Of a stretch of 64,000 bases of DNA, positions 8,152 to 16,723 are shown in pieces (within the stretch, counting starts at the first letter, position 1; each line of letters opens with the position of its first letter). Under the pieces are notes generated by a model. The model did no database searches. It was given only the letters and a program-made list of their open reading frames with translations, and was not told where the DNA came from. A program made the position numbers and the translations under genes. Source of the DNA: Lachnospiraceae bacterium UBA2864 (lineage in GTDB: Bacteria; Bacillota; Clostridia; Lachnospirales; Lachnospiraceae); the NCBI GenBank assembly GCA_002350525.1, contig DEFA01000050.1:1-64000 (forward strand), given 5' to 3'.

Positions 8152-9003
8152 TCAGATCCTGTCAGCAATAAGCGCAAACTGCTCAAGCGTCAGGGCTTCT
8201 CCTCTGATTCTTGTATCTATTCCCATTTCCGTAAGAACTTCTTCAACTCTTTCCTTCGGTATATCAAGTTCCTGAGAATTCTTCACCGCATTAAGGAGTG
8301 TCTTTCGTCTCTCCATGAAAGCTGCCCTAATGAGTTTAAAAAGAAGCCTTTCGTTTTTTACGGATACCGCAGGAGTTTCTCTTCTCTTAAGGCGTATGAC
8401 CGCAGAGCCCACAGCCGGCCTCGGCATAAAACAGTTCGGCGGTACATTTGCAGCAAGATACGGTTCGGCATAATACTGCACTGCAAGCGACAAAGCGCCA
8501 TAATCCTTCGTACCCGGACCCGCTTTCATTCTGTCGGCAACTTCCTTCTGGATCATGACCGTCAGTGAATCGAAATGTGATTTACCCTCAAGGAGTCCCA
8601 TTATAATAGACGTCGTAATATAATAGGGAAGATTTGCAACTACCTTAAAAGGTTCTCCCCCGAAAAGGCTGTCTATATCACATTTCAAAATGTCCTGATT
8701 TATAACCTCAACATTATCATATTCCGCAAGAGTTTCACTCAGCACAGGAATAAGTTTTTCATCAATCTCGACTGCCTTAACCTTTCCTGCCGCTTCGGCC
8801 AGATACTGGGTAAGGGTTCCGATTCCCGGTCCGATCTCGAGTACATTATCTTCAGGACCTATCTCGGCTGCTCTGATTATCTTATCTATCACATGACTGT
8901 CTATCAGAAAATTCTGCCCGAAAGACTTCTTAAAGCTGAAATTATGCTTCTGAATTACCTCTATAGTCTGTTTTGGATTACTTAACTTTAAATTATCTTC
9001 CAC
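8152..9003 (-). CDS. rsmA: 16S rRNA dimethyladenosine transferase RsmA (KsgA)
   Basis: Dimethylates two adjacent adenosines in helix 45 of 16S rRNA during small-subunit assembly. The 283-residue protein has FGQNFL near the N-terminus, the SAM-binding loop VLEIGPGIGTLTQYLAE, the acidic VEIDEKLIP and the catalytic NLPYYITTSI (NLPY motif). The C-terminal all-helical domain is complete. The start is the GTG at 9003 (VEDNLKL), chosen for GGAGAG five bases ahead; an upstream ATG would overlap tatD without a ribosome site. It follows tatD by 16 bp, a common clostridial pairing. Confidence 0.93.
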   Translation of the reverse strand: MEDNLKLSNPKQTIEVIQKHNFSFKKSFGQNFLIDSHVIDKIIRAAEIGPEDNVLEIGPGIGTLTQYLAEAAGKVKAVEIDEKLIPVLSETLAEYDNVEVINQDILKCDIDSLFGGEPFKVVANLPYYITTSIIMGLLEGKSHFDSLTVMIQKEVADRMKAGPGTKDYGALSLAVQYYAEPYLAANVPPNCFMPRPAVGSAVIRLKRRETPAVSVKNERLLFKLIRAAFMERRKTLLNAVKNSQELDIPKERVEEVLTEMGIDTRIRGEALTLEQFALIADRI

Positions 9004-9019
9004 TGATTCTCTCCAACTC

Positions 9020-9853
9020 TTATATTCTATATAACCTGCAGGCATTGTCCCAGGTGATCTGAGCAACTTCTTCAGGGGTGATTCCTTTTATCTCAGCCAG
9101 TTTCTCTATCACATGTATCAGATATCCAGAATAATTTCTCTCTCCTCTGTGAGGTGTAGGCGTAAGATACGGGCAGTCGGTCTCCAGGACTATCCTGTCC
9201 ATCGGTATTGCCTCGACCGCACGGACCAGTTTCTTTGCATTCTTATAGGTAACCACTCCGCCTATCCCAAAGTACATTCCCGTCTTCATAAGTATTTCTG
9301 CGGTCTCCTTTGAATAGGAATAGCAGTGAACGACTCCCGGACTTGGAATCCCGCCTATGGTGCCTTCTCCTCGCATCCTTTTGGCCTCATGGTCTCCAAA
9401 GTACTCCAGCAGGATATCCACAGTATCTTCTGCCGCATCTCTCGAATGAATTACAACAGGAAGATCCAGCTCTCCGGCCAGATCCAGCTGGGCTCTGAAC
9501 CACTTCTTCTGAATATCTCTCTCCGGATTATCCTCCCAATAGTAGTCCAGTCCTATCTCTCCTATCGCAACTATCTTTTTATTAGACTGTGCTATTTCCA
9601 TTAGCCTGTCCAGATCCTCATCCTTCATATCTTTGCATTCAGCCGGAATAACACCCACTGCTCCGTAGAAGAAATCATACTTTTTTGTAAGGGCATCAAC
9701 CACTCCGGAGCTTTTCATATCGCATCCTATATCTGTAACCGCAAGAACGCCCTTTTCCCTAAGACTTCCCAAAACATTTTCTCTGTCGGAATCGAATGCT
9801 CTGTCATCATAATGAGCATGTGTATCAAATATTTTCAAACCATTCATTTTCAA
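9020..9853 (-). CDS. tatD: TatD-family metal-dependent DNase
   Basis: A 277-residue TIM-barrel hydrolase. Metal ligands are visible in DTHAHYDD near the N-terminus, GEIGLDYYW in the first third, VIHSRDA and VHCYSYS in the middle, and ETDCPYLTP near the end, all typical of TatD/YcfH. TatD proteins are 3'-5' exonucleases/AP endonucleases acting on damaged DNA. The start has no strong ribosome site; the second ATG (MNGLK) two codons later is an alternative. First gene of the tatD-rsmA unit. Confidence 0.92.
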   Translation of the reverse strand: MKMNGLKIFDTHAHYDDRAFDSDRENVLGSLREKGVLAVTDIGCDMKSSGVVDALTKKYDFFYGAVGVIPAECKDMKDEDLDRLMEIAQSNKKIVAIGEIGLDYYWEDNPERDIQKKWFRAQLDLAGELDLPVVIHSRDAAEDTVDILLEYFGDHEAKRMRGEGTIGGIPSPGVVHCYSYSKETAEILMKTGMYFGIGGVVTYKNAKKLVRAVEAIPMDRIVLETDCPYLTPTPHRGERNYSGYLIHVIEKLAEIKGITPEEVAQITWDNACRLYRI

Positions 9854-9907
9854 TAAAATCCCGTAATAATATCAAATTATATCTACATTAATTAAATACG
9901 TAATTCC

Positions 9908-9936
9908 TTGTATTTTTCCTCTCAGTATTTTATAAT
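9908..9936 (+). promoter_or_regulatory. SigA-type promoter of the aminotransferase/malQ unit
   Basis: TTGTAT (9908-9913), 17 bp, TATAAT (9931-9936) on the plus strand. The leader to the ATG at 10015 is about 70 nt and contains two copies of GCCGGG (9970-9990). Confidence 0.75.
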
Positions 9937-10014
9937 GATTCAGGTCATAAAACAACCGATTTTTGGTGTTCGCCGGGTCATACCGCCGGGCAGCATATAT
10001 ATGGGAGGAAAATC

Positions 10015-11202
10015 ATGATTTCACAATTCTATAAGGAGATGACCGGCAAAGAATCCGTAATCAGAAAATTCTTTGATTACAGCAGACAGCGTGCTGCAGA
10101 GCTCGGTCCCGACAGCGTATATAATTTTTCAATCGGTAATCCATCTGTTCCCGTACCTCAGAAGTTCACAGATGCGATGACTGAACTTCTCGAGACAGAG
10201 GATCCTGTAAAGCTTCACGGCTACAGCCCGACTCTCGGTCAGCCTACAACCAAGGAGTGCATAGCAGACTCTCTTAACAGACGTTTCGGTATGAATTATA
10301 CCGCCGCTCACATTTTCCCGACATCGGGTGCGGCAGGAGCACTCAGCCATGCCCTCAGATGTGTGGCCGGACCGAATGATACCGTACTTACTTTCGCACC
10401 ATATTTTCCTGAATACATTCCTTATGTAACCGGAACCGGTGCGGCACTCAAGGTAGTACCTGCGGATACATCTTCATTCCAGATTAATTTCGAGAAGTTT
10501 GAGGAAATGCTTACTCCATCCGTAGCAGCGGTACTTATCAATTCACCTAACAATCCGTCCGGAATTGTATATACTACAGAGACCATAAAGCGTCTTGCTG
10601 CAATCCTTACCGAAAAGCAGGAGAAATTCGGACACGAAATCTTCCTCATCACCGATGAGCCATACAGAGAACTGGTATTTACAGGTGTTGATTCACCGTT
10701 CGTATCAGCTTTCTATGATAACTCCATATGCTGCTACTCATTCAGTAAGTCACTTTCACTTCCGGGTGAGCGTATCGGTTATATGGCAGTTAATCCTAAG
10801 GCTAAAGATGCGGAATATCTTGTTGCGATGGCAGGTCAGATATCACGTTTCACAGGTCATAACTGTCCTTCATCCATAATGCAGCTTGCTATAGAGAAAG
10901 TAATAGACGATACCTGTGATCTTTCAATCTATGAGAAAAATGCAGAGCTTCTCTATGATGCTCTTACGAAGATCGGCTATGAAGTAGTTAAACCTATGGG
11001 TACTTTCTACATGTTCCCTAAGAGTCCTATTCCTGATGCCAACGAATTCTGCTGGAGAGGCGCAAAGGAACTTGGTCTTATCATAGTTCCGGGTGATAGT
11101 TTTGAATGTCCGGGATACTTCAGAATATCCTACTGTGTACCGACAGAATTAATCAAAAAAGCTATTCCTCTGTTTGAACAGCTTTATAACTTCTATAAGT
11201 AA
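10015..11202 (+). CDS. Pyridoxal-phosphate-dependent aminotransferase, class I/II
   Basis: A 395-residue fold-type I aminotransferase. The PLP lysine is Lys245 in SFSKSLSLPGERIGY. Other signatures are the N-terminal GNPSVPVP, the SGAAGAL phosphate loop, NSPNNPSG and TDEPYREL. It resembles aspartate/aromatic aminotransferases, but the substrate is not evident. GGGAGG precedes the ATG. It is followed after about 50 bp by malQ and probably shares its promoter at 9908-9936; the two functions are not obviously linked. Confidence 0.88.
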   Translation: MISQFYKEMTGKESVIRKFFDYSRQRAAELGPDSVYNFSIGNPSVPVPQKFTDAMTELLETEDPVKLHGYSPTLGQPTTKECIADSLNRRFGMNYTAAHIFPTSGAAGALSHALRCVAGPNDTVLTFAPYFPEYIPYVTGTGAALKVVPADTSSFQINFEKFEEMLTPSVAAVLINSPNNPSGIVYTTETIKRLAAILTEKQEKFGHEIFLITDEPYRELVFTGVDSPFVSAFYDNSICCYSFSKSLSLPGERIGYMAVNPKAKDAEYLVAMAGQISRFTGHNCPSSIMQLAIEKVIDDTCDLSIYEKNAELLYDALTKIGYEVVKPMGTFYMFPKSPIPDANEFCWRGAKELGLIIVPGDSFECPGYFRISYCVPTELIKKAIPLFEQLYNFYK

Positions 11203-11253
11203 TAAGCCTGCCCCGTGGTGGCGGGTAAAAATTTAGAATGTGAGGATATTTTG

Positions 11254-12786
11254 ATGGATGTTACCAATCAGGTAGACAAGGGACCTAAGCGTTATGCAGG
11301 TATCCTTGTTCACCCTACTTCTTTTCCGGGTCCTTATGGAATCGGTGATCTCGGGAAGGGAGCTTATGACTTTATTGACTTTTTGAAAAATTCAGGCATG
11401 ACTGCATGGCAGGTTCTGCCGCTGGGACATACAGGTTTCGGTGATTCACCTTATCAGCCTTTCTCATCCTTTGCAGGTCAGCCTCTTATAATAAGTATCG
11501 ATCATCTGAGAAAACTTAATCTTCTCTATGACAGTGACTTTACAAATATGCCGCAGTGGAATCCCGAGGACATAAGCTACGGTGATGTTATCGCATTTAA
11601 GACCAATCTTCTTCATACGGCTTATGAGAGATTCTGTGACGAATCCGTATCTGACGGTTTCTCTGCAGATGCCGAAATGATGGAGGATTTTAAGAACTTT
11701 ATCGAAAAAACAGACTGGCTCGAAGACTATTCACTCTTCATGGCCGGAAAAGATTATCATGAAGGTGCTCCATGGTATCTGTGGGAGGATTCGCTTAAGG
11801 CTCCGACCGCGGCAGAGAGAAAGGAATGGATAGTCAAGCTCTCACATGAGATGGGATATTATAATTTCATTCAGTATCTCTTCGACAATGAGTGGACAGC
11901 CCTAAAAAAATATGCCAATGATAATGACATTTCCATCATAGGCGATATGCCTATCTTTGTAGCATGGGACAGCGTTGATGTGTGGGTTCACAAAAAGCTT
12001 TTTATGCTCGATTCAAAAGGCTATCCGACATCTGTTGCAGGTGTACCGCCTGACTATTTCTCTGCTACAGGTCAGCTGTGGGGCAATCCGCTCTATAATT
12101 GGAAGGAGCACAAACGTACACGTTATGAATGGTGGTTTAACCGTATAAGGCATCAGCTTACTCTTACGGATTACGTAAGGATCGATCACTTCAGGGGCTT
12201 CGATCAGTTCTGGGCAGTTCCTTACGGAGACGAAACTGCTGTAAACGGAAAGTGGCTCAAAGCACCGGGCGAAAACTTTTTCACCTCAATGGAAGCTACA
12301 TTCGGTTATCATATGCCGATCATAGCTGAGGATTTGGGAGAGATAGACCAGTCTGTCATCGACCTCAGGGACAAGTTCGGATTTCCAGGCATGAAGGTCC
12401 TTCAGTTTGCATTTGAAAACCCGAATGAGAACAATTTCCTGCCTCATAACCATATAAGAAACTGTATCTGCTACACTGGTACACATGATAACGATACTAC
12501 CCTTGGCTGGTATAAAAACTGTTTCGAAGCATCCCGTGATAAACTGAGACGTTACTTCAGTACGGATGCCAGTGACATATGCTGGGTTATGATCAGAGCC
12601 TGCTTCGGTTCCGTAGCGAATATGGCCATTGTACCTATGCAGGATGTCCTCGAACTTGACTCCTGGGCAAGACTAAACAAACCGGGAATCGGAGAGGGTA
12701 ACTGGTCCTGGAGATATAAGCAGGAAGTAATCACTCCACACCTTGAAAAGAGGTTGTATGAAACCGCAAAGATGTTTGGAAGATAA
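11254..12786 (+). CDS. malQ: 4-alpha-glucanotransferase (amylomaltase)
   Basis: A 510-residue GH77 enzyme that transfers maltodextrin segments between alpha-1,4-glucans in the cytoplasm. Family signatures are RYAGILVHPTSFPG and GIGDLG at the N-terminus, WQVLPLGHTGFGDSPYQ, the nucleophile region VRIDHFRGFDQFW, the acid/base region PIIAEDLGEID and CYTGTHDNDTTLGW. The start was moved to the ATG at 11254, with TGAGG eight bases upstream. No glycogen or maltose genes adjoin it. Confidence 0.93.
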   Translation: MDVTNQVDKGPKRYAGILVHPTSFPGPYGIGDLGKGAYDFIDFLKNSGMTAWQVLPLGHTGFGDSPYQPFSSFAGQPLIISIDHLRKLNLLYDSDFTNMPQWNPEDISYGDVIAFKTNLLHTAYERFCDESVSDGFSADAEMMEDFKNFIEKTDWLEDYSLFMAGKDYHEGAPWYLWEDSLKAPTAAERKEWIVKLSHEMGYYNFIQYLFDNEWTALKKYANDNDISIIGDMPIFVAWDSVDVWVHKKLFMLDSKGYPTSVAGVPPDYFSATGQLWGNPLYNWKEHKRTRYEWWFNRIRHQLTLTDYVRIDHFRGFDQFWAVPYGDETAVNGKWLKAPGENFFTSMEATFGYHMPIIAEDLGEIDQSVIDLRDKFGFPGMKVLQFAFENPNENNFLPHNHIRNCICYTGTHDNDTTLGWYKNCFEASRDKLRRYFSTDASDICWVMIRACFGSVANMAIVPMQDVLELDSWARLNKPGIGEGNWSWRYKQEVITPHLEKRLYETAKMFGR

Positions 12787-12819
12787 GTGGTCTAATCACA
12801 TACCCGTAAAGGAGGAAAC

Positions 12820-13548
12820 ATGATCAGATTTATTATCGCTATACTATTTACAGTACTTGCAGTAATTTTCTCCCTTCCTTTTCATCTGTACTTTAAAGGA
12901 CAGATAAAAAAGGATAATCTCAGGGGGTGGAAAAAAGCCTGGAAGTATGTGAGAGGCTTCTTTAAGGCACTCATTTTCATCAGCGGCACCAAAGTAGAGG
13001 TTCGCGGACTTGAGAATCTGCCAAAGGATGAGCCTGTATTTTATGTCGGAAATCACAGAAGCTACTTCGACATCATCATTCTTCAGACCATCACGCCGGG
13101 GCCTGTAGGTTTCGTTGCCAAGAAAGAATTTAAGAAGATTCCGCTGCTCCATATGTATATGGAAGATATCGGATGTCTCTATCTTGACAGAGAAAATCCC
13201 CGTGAAGGACTCAAAACAATCTCAGATGCCACTGAGTATATGAAGAAAGGGCTCAGCATAAGTCTCTTTCCGGAAGGAACCAGAAATCACGAGAAAGAAC
13301 TTCTTCCTTTTAAATCAGGCGGTTACAGAATTGCCGAAAAATCTAACAGTCCTCTGGTCGTAACAGCAATGTCGGGACTCGATGATATCTTTGAAAACAA
13401 CAAACCGTTTGGAATTAAGAAAAAACATGTTATAATAGAGTTCGCTACGCCTGTATATCCTCATCAGATGGATAAGGCCGAAAGAAAAGAATTCTACGAT
13501 CATATTCCCGATCAGATTACCGATATGATGAGCAGGCATGAGCTTTAA
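12820..13548 (+). CDS. plsC: 1-acyl-sn-glycerol-3-phosphate acyltransferase
   Basis: A 242-residue PlsC-type acyltransferase that makes phosphatidic acid. An N-terminal membrane helix (about 2-22) is followed by the catalytic NHRSYFDI (an NHxxxxD motif), a KKEFKKIP segment and the glycerophosphate-binding FPEGTRN. AAAGGAGG stands seven bases before the ATG. It follows malQ by 33 bp on the same strand. Confidence 0.9.
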   Translation: MIRFIIAILFTVLAVIFSLPFHLYFKGQIKKDNLRGWKKAWKYVRGFFKALIFISGTKVEVRGLENLPKDEPVFYVGNHRSYFDIIILQTITPGPVGFVAKKEFKKIPLLHMYMEDIGCLYLDRENPREGLKTISDATEYMKKGLSISLFPEGTRNHEKELLPFKSGGYRIAEKSNSPLVVTAMSGLDDIFENNKPFGIKKKHVIIEFATPVYPHQMDKAERKEFYDHIPDQITDMMSRHEL

Positions 13549-13610
13549 GACTCTGCCGGCAGGATTTTGGCAGGTAAAGCATTAAGAAACATATAGAATG
13601 GAGAACTAGT

Positions 13611-14183
13611 ATGGGTTGGATTATTTTCGCCATTATAATGGTAGTAATTGTAGGACTTTTTATCGCCCTTTATATCGTGGGTAATAAAATGCAGAAGCAG
13701 CAGCTTGCTCAGAGAGAACAGATGCAGGCAGCAGCACAGCCGGCTAATCTCTTTATCATTGATAAGAAGATCATGCCGATGAAGGATGCCAAACTTCCTA
13801 AAGTAGTTATGGATCAGGCTCCTAAGAGATATCAGAAGGCTAAGATTCCTGTAGTAAAGGCTAAGGTTGGCCCTCAGGTAATGACACTTATCTGCGATGA
13901 AGGAATCTTCGATGATGTTCCACAGCACGGCGAAGTTAAGGCTATGATCAGCGGAATCTACATCATCAGTGTAAGAGCCGTACATAAGCAGACAAGAAAG
14001 GCTACCGAAGAGCAGGCAAGCACACGTAAGAAAACATTCCGTGAGAAGATGCTCGGAAAGCAGGCTGATTATCAGAAGCAGCTTGATCAGGAGCTTGCAA
14101 ACAGAAAAGCAAAAGAAGACGAGAAGAAAATTAAGGCTGAAGAGAAGAAGAAACGTGAAAGAGCAAAGAAAATCGTGGACTAA
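13611..14183 (+). CDS. Hypothetical single-pass protein with Lys/Glu-rich C-terminal helix
   Basis: A 190-residue protein with an N-terminal transmembrane helix (about 2-24). A Gln-rich stretch (about 28-43) and a small domain with PKVVMDQAPKRYQKAKIPVVKAKVG come next. A highly charged C-terminal helix (about 125-190), mostly Lys, Glu and Arg, should form a cytoplasmic coiled coil or bind nucleic acid or acidic lipids. GGAGAA precedes the ATG. Its last 29 bp overlap the start of the CPBP protease gene in another frame, so the pair is likely coupled. No family recognised. Confidence 0.75.
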   Translation: MGWIIFAIIMVVIVGLFIALYIVGNKMQKQQLAQREQMQAAAQPANLFIIDKKIMPMKDAKLPKVVMDQAPKRYQKAKIPVVKAKVGPQVMTLICDEGIFDDVPQHGEVKAMISGIYIISVRAVHKQTRKATEEQASTRKKTFREKMLGKQADYQKQLDQELANRKAKEDEKKIKAEEKKKRERAKKIVD

Positions 14184-14877
14184 TATAATACTTGCAATCC
14201 TTCCACCACTGTCAACCGTTGTGATGACAGTGGTGGCTTATTTTGCCGCATTTATGGGAAGTTACATATTGATCGGTAAATACGAGGATCTTGAAACCGA
14301 TACTTTCGGAGTATATGCTCCCCTCTTTTTACTTATCAGAAACATCCTTATGCTTATTGCATTTTCCTATTGGTACTATATATTCTTCCTAAGAAAAAAA
14401 GAACCTGATATTATCGACAATATTAAAGCCGGGTTCAGATCCGTAAAAAAACCGGTATTCTACATAATAATAGTCATCGGCGGATACATCCTGCAGTTCA
14501 TCGTAACTCATATCATCCGTCTTCTGACATCACTTCTTCCGGATTTTATGTCAGGTTATAACTCGGAAGTCGGTTCGCTTATTAAAGGTGATGTTTCCGT
14601 TTTAACGCTTCTTTCCGTAGCACTTATTGCTCCTATTGCCGAAGAACTGCTTTTCCGCGGTCTTACGCAAAAATATGCCGAAAGAGCAATCGGTGCCCTC
14701 CCGGCAATATTCTTTCAAGCCGCTTTGTTCGGAATCTACCATATGAATATAGTACAGGGAATATATGCTTTCATCTTCGGAATAATCTTCGGATTCATAG
14801 CACGAAAGACAAAATCTGTTTTCCCGGGTATAGTGCTTCATATCATATTTAATATATCAGCATATCTGATTCCTTAG
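14155..14877 (+). CDS. CPBP-family intramembrane metalloprotease
   Basis: A roughly 240-residue multi-pass membrane protein. The three CPBP (Abi/CAAX-like) motifs are in order: EELLFRG, FGIYHMNIVQG and VLHIIFNIS, giving the two Glu, Arg and His residues thought to form the active site. The family includes prenyl-protein proteases and bacteriocin self-immunity proteins. The start is uncertain: GTG at 14155 (VKEQRKSW) with a purine-rich region upstream, lying within the last codons of the previous gene. No bacteriocin gene adjoins it. A strong terminator follows. Confidence 0.85.
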   Translation: MKEQRKSWTNIILAILPPLSTVVMTVVAYFAAFMGSYILIGKYEDLETDTFGVYAPLFLLIRNILMLIAFSYWYYIFFLRKKEPDIIDNIKAGFRSVKKPVFYIIIVIGGYILQFIVTHIIRLLTSLLPDFMSGYNSEVGSLIKGDVSVLTLLSVALIAPIAEELLFRGLTQKYAERAIGALPAIFFQAALFGIYHMNIVQGIYAFIFGIIFGFIARKTKSVFPGIVLHIIFNISAYLIP

Positions 14878-14888
14878 CTTACAGTATC

Positions 14889-14916
14889 AAAAAACGCAGC
14901 GTGTGCTGCGTTTTTT
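14889..14916. terminator. Bidirectional intrinsic terminator
   Basis: AAAAAACGCAGC, loop GTGT, then GCTGCGTTTTTT: perfect arms with T tracts on both strands. It lies between the convergent CPBP and ddl genes and should end both transcripts. Confidence 0.92.
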
Positions 14917-14936
14917 GTATATCATGAAGATCTTAC

Positions 14937-15995
14937 TTATCTCTCGTAAGCCATCTCTATAAGAGAATTTACATATTCCTTCATTGGATGTCCCGCAGCT
15001 TCAAGGATCATAGGATACATACTGATGGATGTATGTCCCGGAATAGTGTTTATCTCGTTAAATACAACTCTGTTCGTACCTTCTTCAAGGAAGAAATCAA
15101 CTCTTGAAAAGCCAAAGCAGTCACAGGCTCTGTATATAGCCACTGCCACATCTTTAATCTCTTTCTTCTTATCCTCAGGCATATCCGGATCTATAAGAGT
15201 CTTTGACTCCGCATTATTATACTTTGCATCAAAATCGTAAAACTCTGCAGCGGCAACAATTTCTCCGAGTCCCATAGCAACGGCATTATCACCGTATCCG
15301 TATACGGCGCATTCGATTTCTCTTCCTTTTATCGCCTCTTCAACGAGAATCTTTGAATCATTCTCTGCCGCAAGTTTCAGTCCCCTTATCAGTTCTTCTC
15401 TGTTATGAGCCTTTGTAATACCTACGGAAGAACCGGCATTTGAAGGTTTAATAAATACAGGATAGTCGCGGAAAGCTTCAATACGGGCAACAACTTTATC
15501 CATATCCTTCAATTCGTAATCCCTTACAGGTTCAAATGCAGCCTGAGCAACGCCCACAGAGTCCGCTATAACCTTTGTGAAGAACTTATCCATGGTAATA
15601 GCAGCAGATAGATGTCCGCAGCCCGCAAATGGAATATGTGCAAGCTTGAGAAGTCCCTGAACCGTACCGTCTTCTCCGTAAAGTCCATGAAGAACAGGGA
15701 ATACGACATCGACTGTTACTTCCTGATAACCGTCTCCGTCCTTAACAAGCATTCTCCTGTCCGATGAAGGAGCTATAAATGCCTCTCTGCCCGACTCACG
15801 CCATGCTCCGCTTTTAATATCTTCAACATTATCAACCAGAACCCAGCGTCCTTCCTTTGTTATTCCAAGAAGATATACTTCATACTTTTCACTGTCGACA
15901 GCCTCGGCAACCGTTGCACCCGATATACAGGATACATCATGTTCGCTGGACTGACCTCCAAACAATATTACAACTTTCTTTTTAGTGTCTGACAT
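14937..15995 (-). CDS. ddl: D-alanine--D-alanine ligase
   Basis: A 352-residue ATP-grasp enzyme joining two D-alanines for peptidoglycan. It has FGGQSSEHDVS at the N-terminus, the ATP-binding PSNAGSSVGITKA, REIECAVYG and the C-terminal metal-binding FNEINTIPGHTSISMYP. The omega-loop reads FYDFDAKYN; a Tyr there, rather than the His of VanA-type enzymes, points to D-Ala-D-Ala and not D-Ala-D-lactate. GGAGG lies about 12 bases before the ATG. It ends the run that starts with the PAS/GAF protein and mreB. Confidence 0.93.
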   Translation of the reverse strand: MSDTKKKVVILFGGQSSEHDVSCISGATVAEAVDSEKYEVYLLGITKEGRWVLVDNVEDIKSGAWRESGREAFIAPSSDRRMLVKDGDGYQEVTVDVVFPVLHGLYGEDGTVQGLLKLAHIPFAGCGHLSAAITMDKFFTKVIADSVGVAQAAFEPVRDYELKDMDKVVARIEAFRDYPVFIKPSNAGSSVGITKAHNREELIRGLKLAAENDSKILVEEAIKGREIECAVYGYGDNAVAMGLGEIVAAAEFYDFDAKYNNAESKTLIDPDMPEDKKKEIKDVAVAIYRACDCFGFSRVDFFLEEGTNRVVFNEINTIPGHTSISMYPMILEAAGHPMKEYVNSLIEMAYER

Positions 15996-16012
15996 TACTT
16001 CTGTCTTCCTCC

Positions 16013-16723
16013 TTATAGTCCTTTTCCCGCAGCAACCGAAGTATAATATATTCTTCCGACACCACCCTTAAGGCATGCCCTGCTGCAGGCATCTATTGTA
16101 GCTCCCGTGGTATATATATCATCCACAAGAAGTATACTTTCCGGTATATTATCCGATCTGCCGAGATCGAACGCCTTCATAAGATTCTTACTTCTCTCCT
16201 GTCGAAGCATCTTTTTCTGAGGATTCGTATCAACAGCCCTTATAAGAAGCTCCTTATCAACCGGAATCAGGAGTTCACGACTCATGGCATCCGCTATAAG
16301 CTCTGCCTGATTATATCCCCTTTTGTTCCTTCTCTTTCGTGATATCGGAACCGGAATAAGGACTTCTATCCCCAGCTTCAAAAATCTGTCTTTAAAATGT
16401 TTTGCAAGCTCGCGTCCGTAGAATTCGGCATATTCCTGTCTGGCCTCATACTTCATTCTTGCCAGAGACTCCTTAAGCGGTGACACATAATTAAACATCG
16501 GAAACCCCGATATATAACTTTTCTGCTCTTTACTGCAGTCGTAACAGTACTCCTGTTCATCATCGGACAACTCTTTACCGCATTTCATACAACGGGGTTC
16601 TTCAATATACTGAAGCAGATTTCTGCATCTTCTGCAGATTCCGTCTACTTTTTCACCCGTTACCTCATCACACAAAACGCATCTTCTCGGAAAGAAAAGG
16701 TCCGCCGCAAAGTCTCTCTGCAT
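16013..16723 (-). CDS. comF: ComF-family phosphoribosyltransferase-like protein
   Basis: A 236-residue ComF/GntX homologue. An N-terminal double zinc motif (CVLCDEV...CRRC and CMKCGKEL...CYDC) is followed by a PRTase domain with PVPISRKRRNKRGYNQAELIA and the PRPP-binding loop ILLVDDIYTTGATI. In naturally competent bacteria ComF helps single-stranded DNA uptake. Its ATG directly follows the recD2 stop codon (TAGATG), with GGAGGG inside the end of recD2, so the two are cotranslated. Confidence 0.9.
   Translation of the reverse strand: MQRDFAADLFFPRRCVLCDEVTGEKVDGICRRCRNLLQYIEEPRCMKCGKELSDDEQEYCYDCSKEQKSYISGFPMFNYVSPLKESLARMKYEARQEYAEFYGRELAKHFKDRFLKLGIEVLIPVPISRKRRNKRGYNQAELIADAMSRELLIPVDKELLIRAVDTNPQKKMLRQERSKNLMKAFDLGRSDNIPESILLVDDIYTTGATIDACSRACLKGGVGRIYYTSVAAGKGL

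Noticed and set aside
14937..15995. Possible vancomycin-resistance (D-Ala-D-Lac) ligase
   Set aside because: The omega-loop has Tyr (DAKYN) as in D-Ala-D-Ala ligases and no vanH/vanX neighbour exists.
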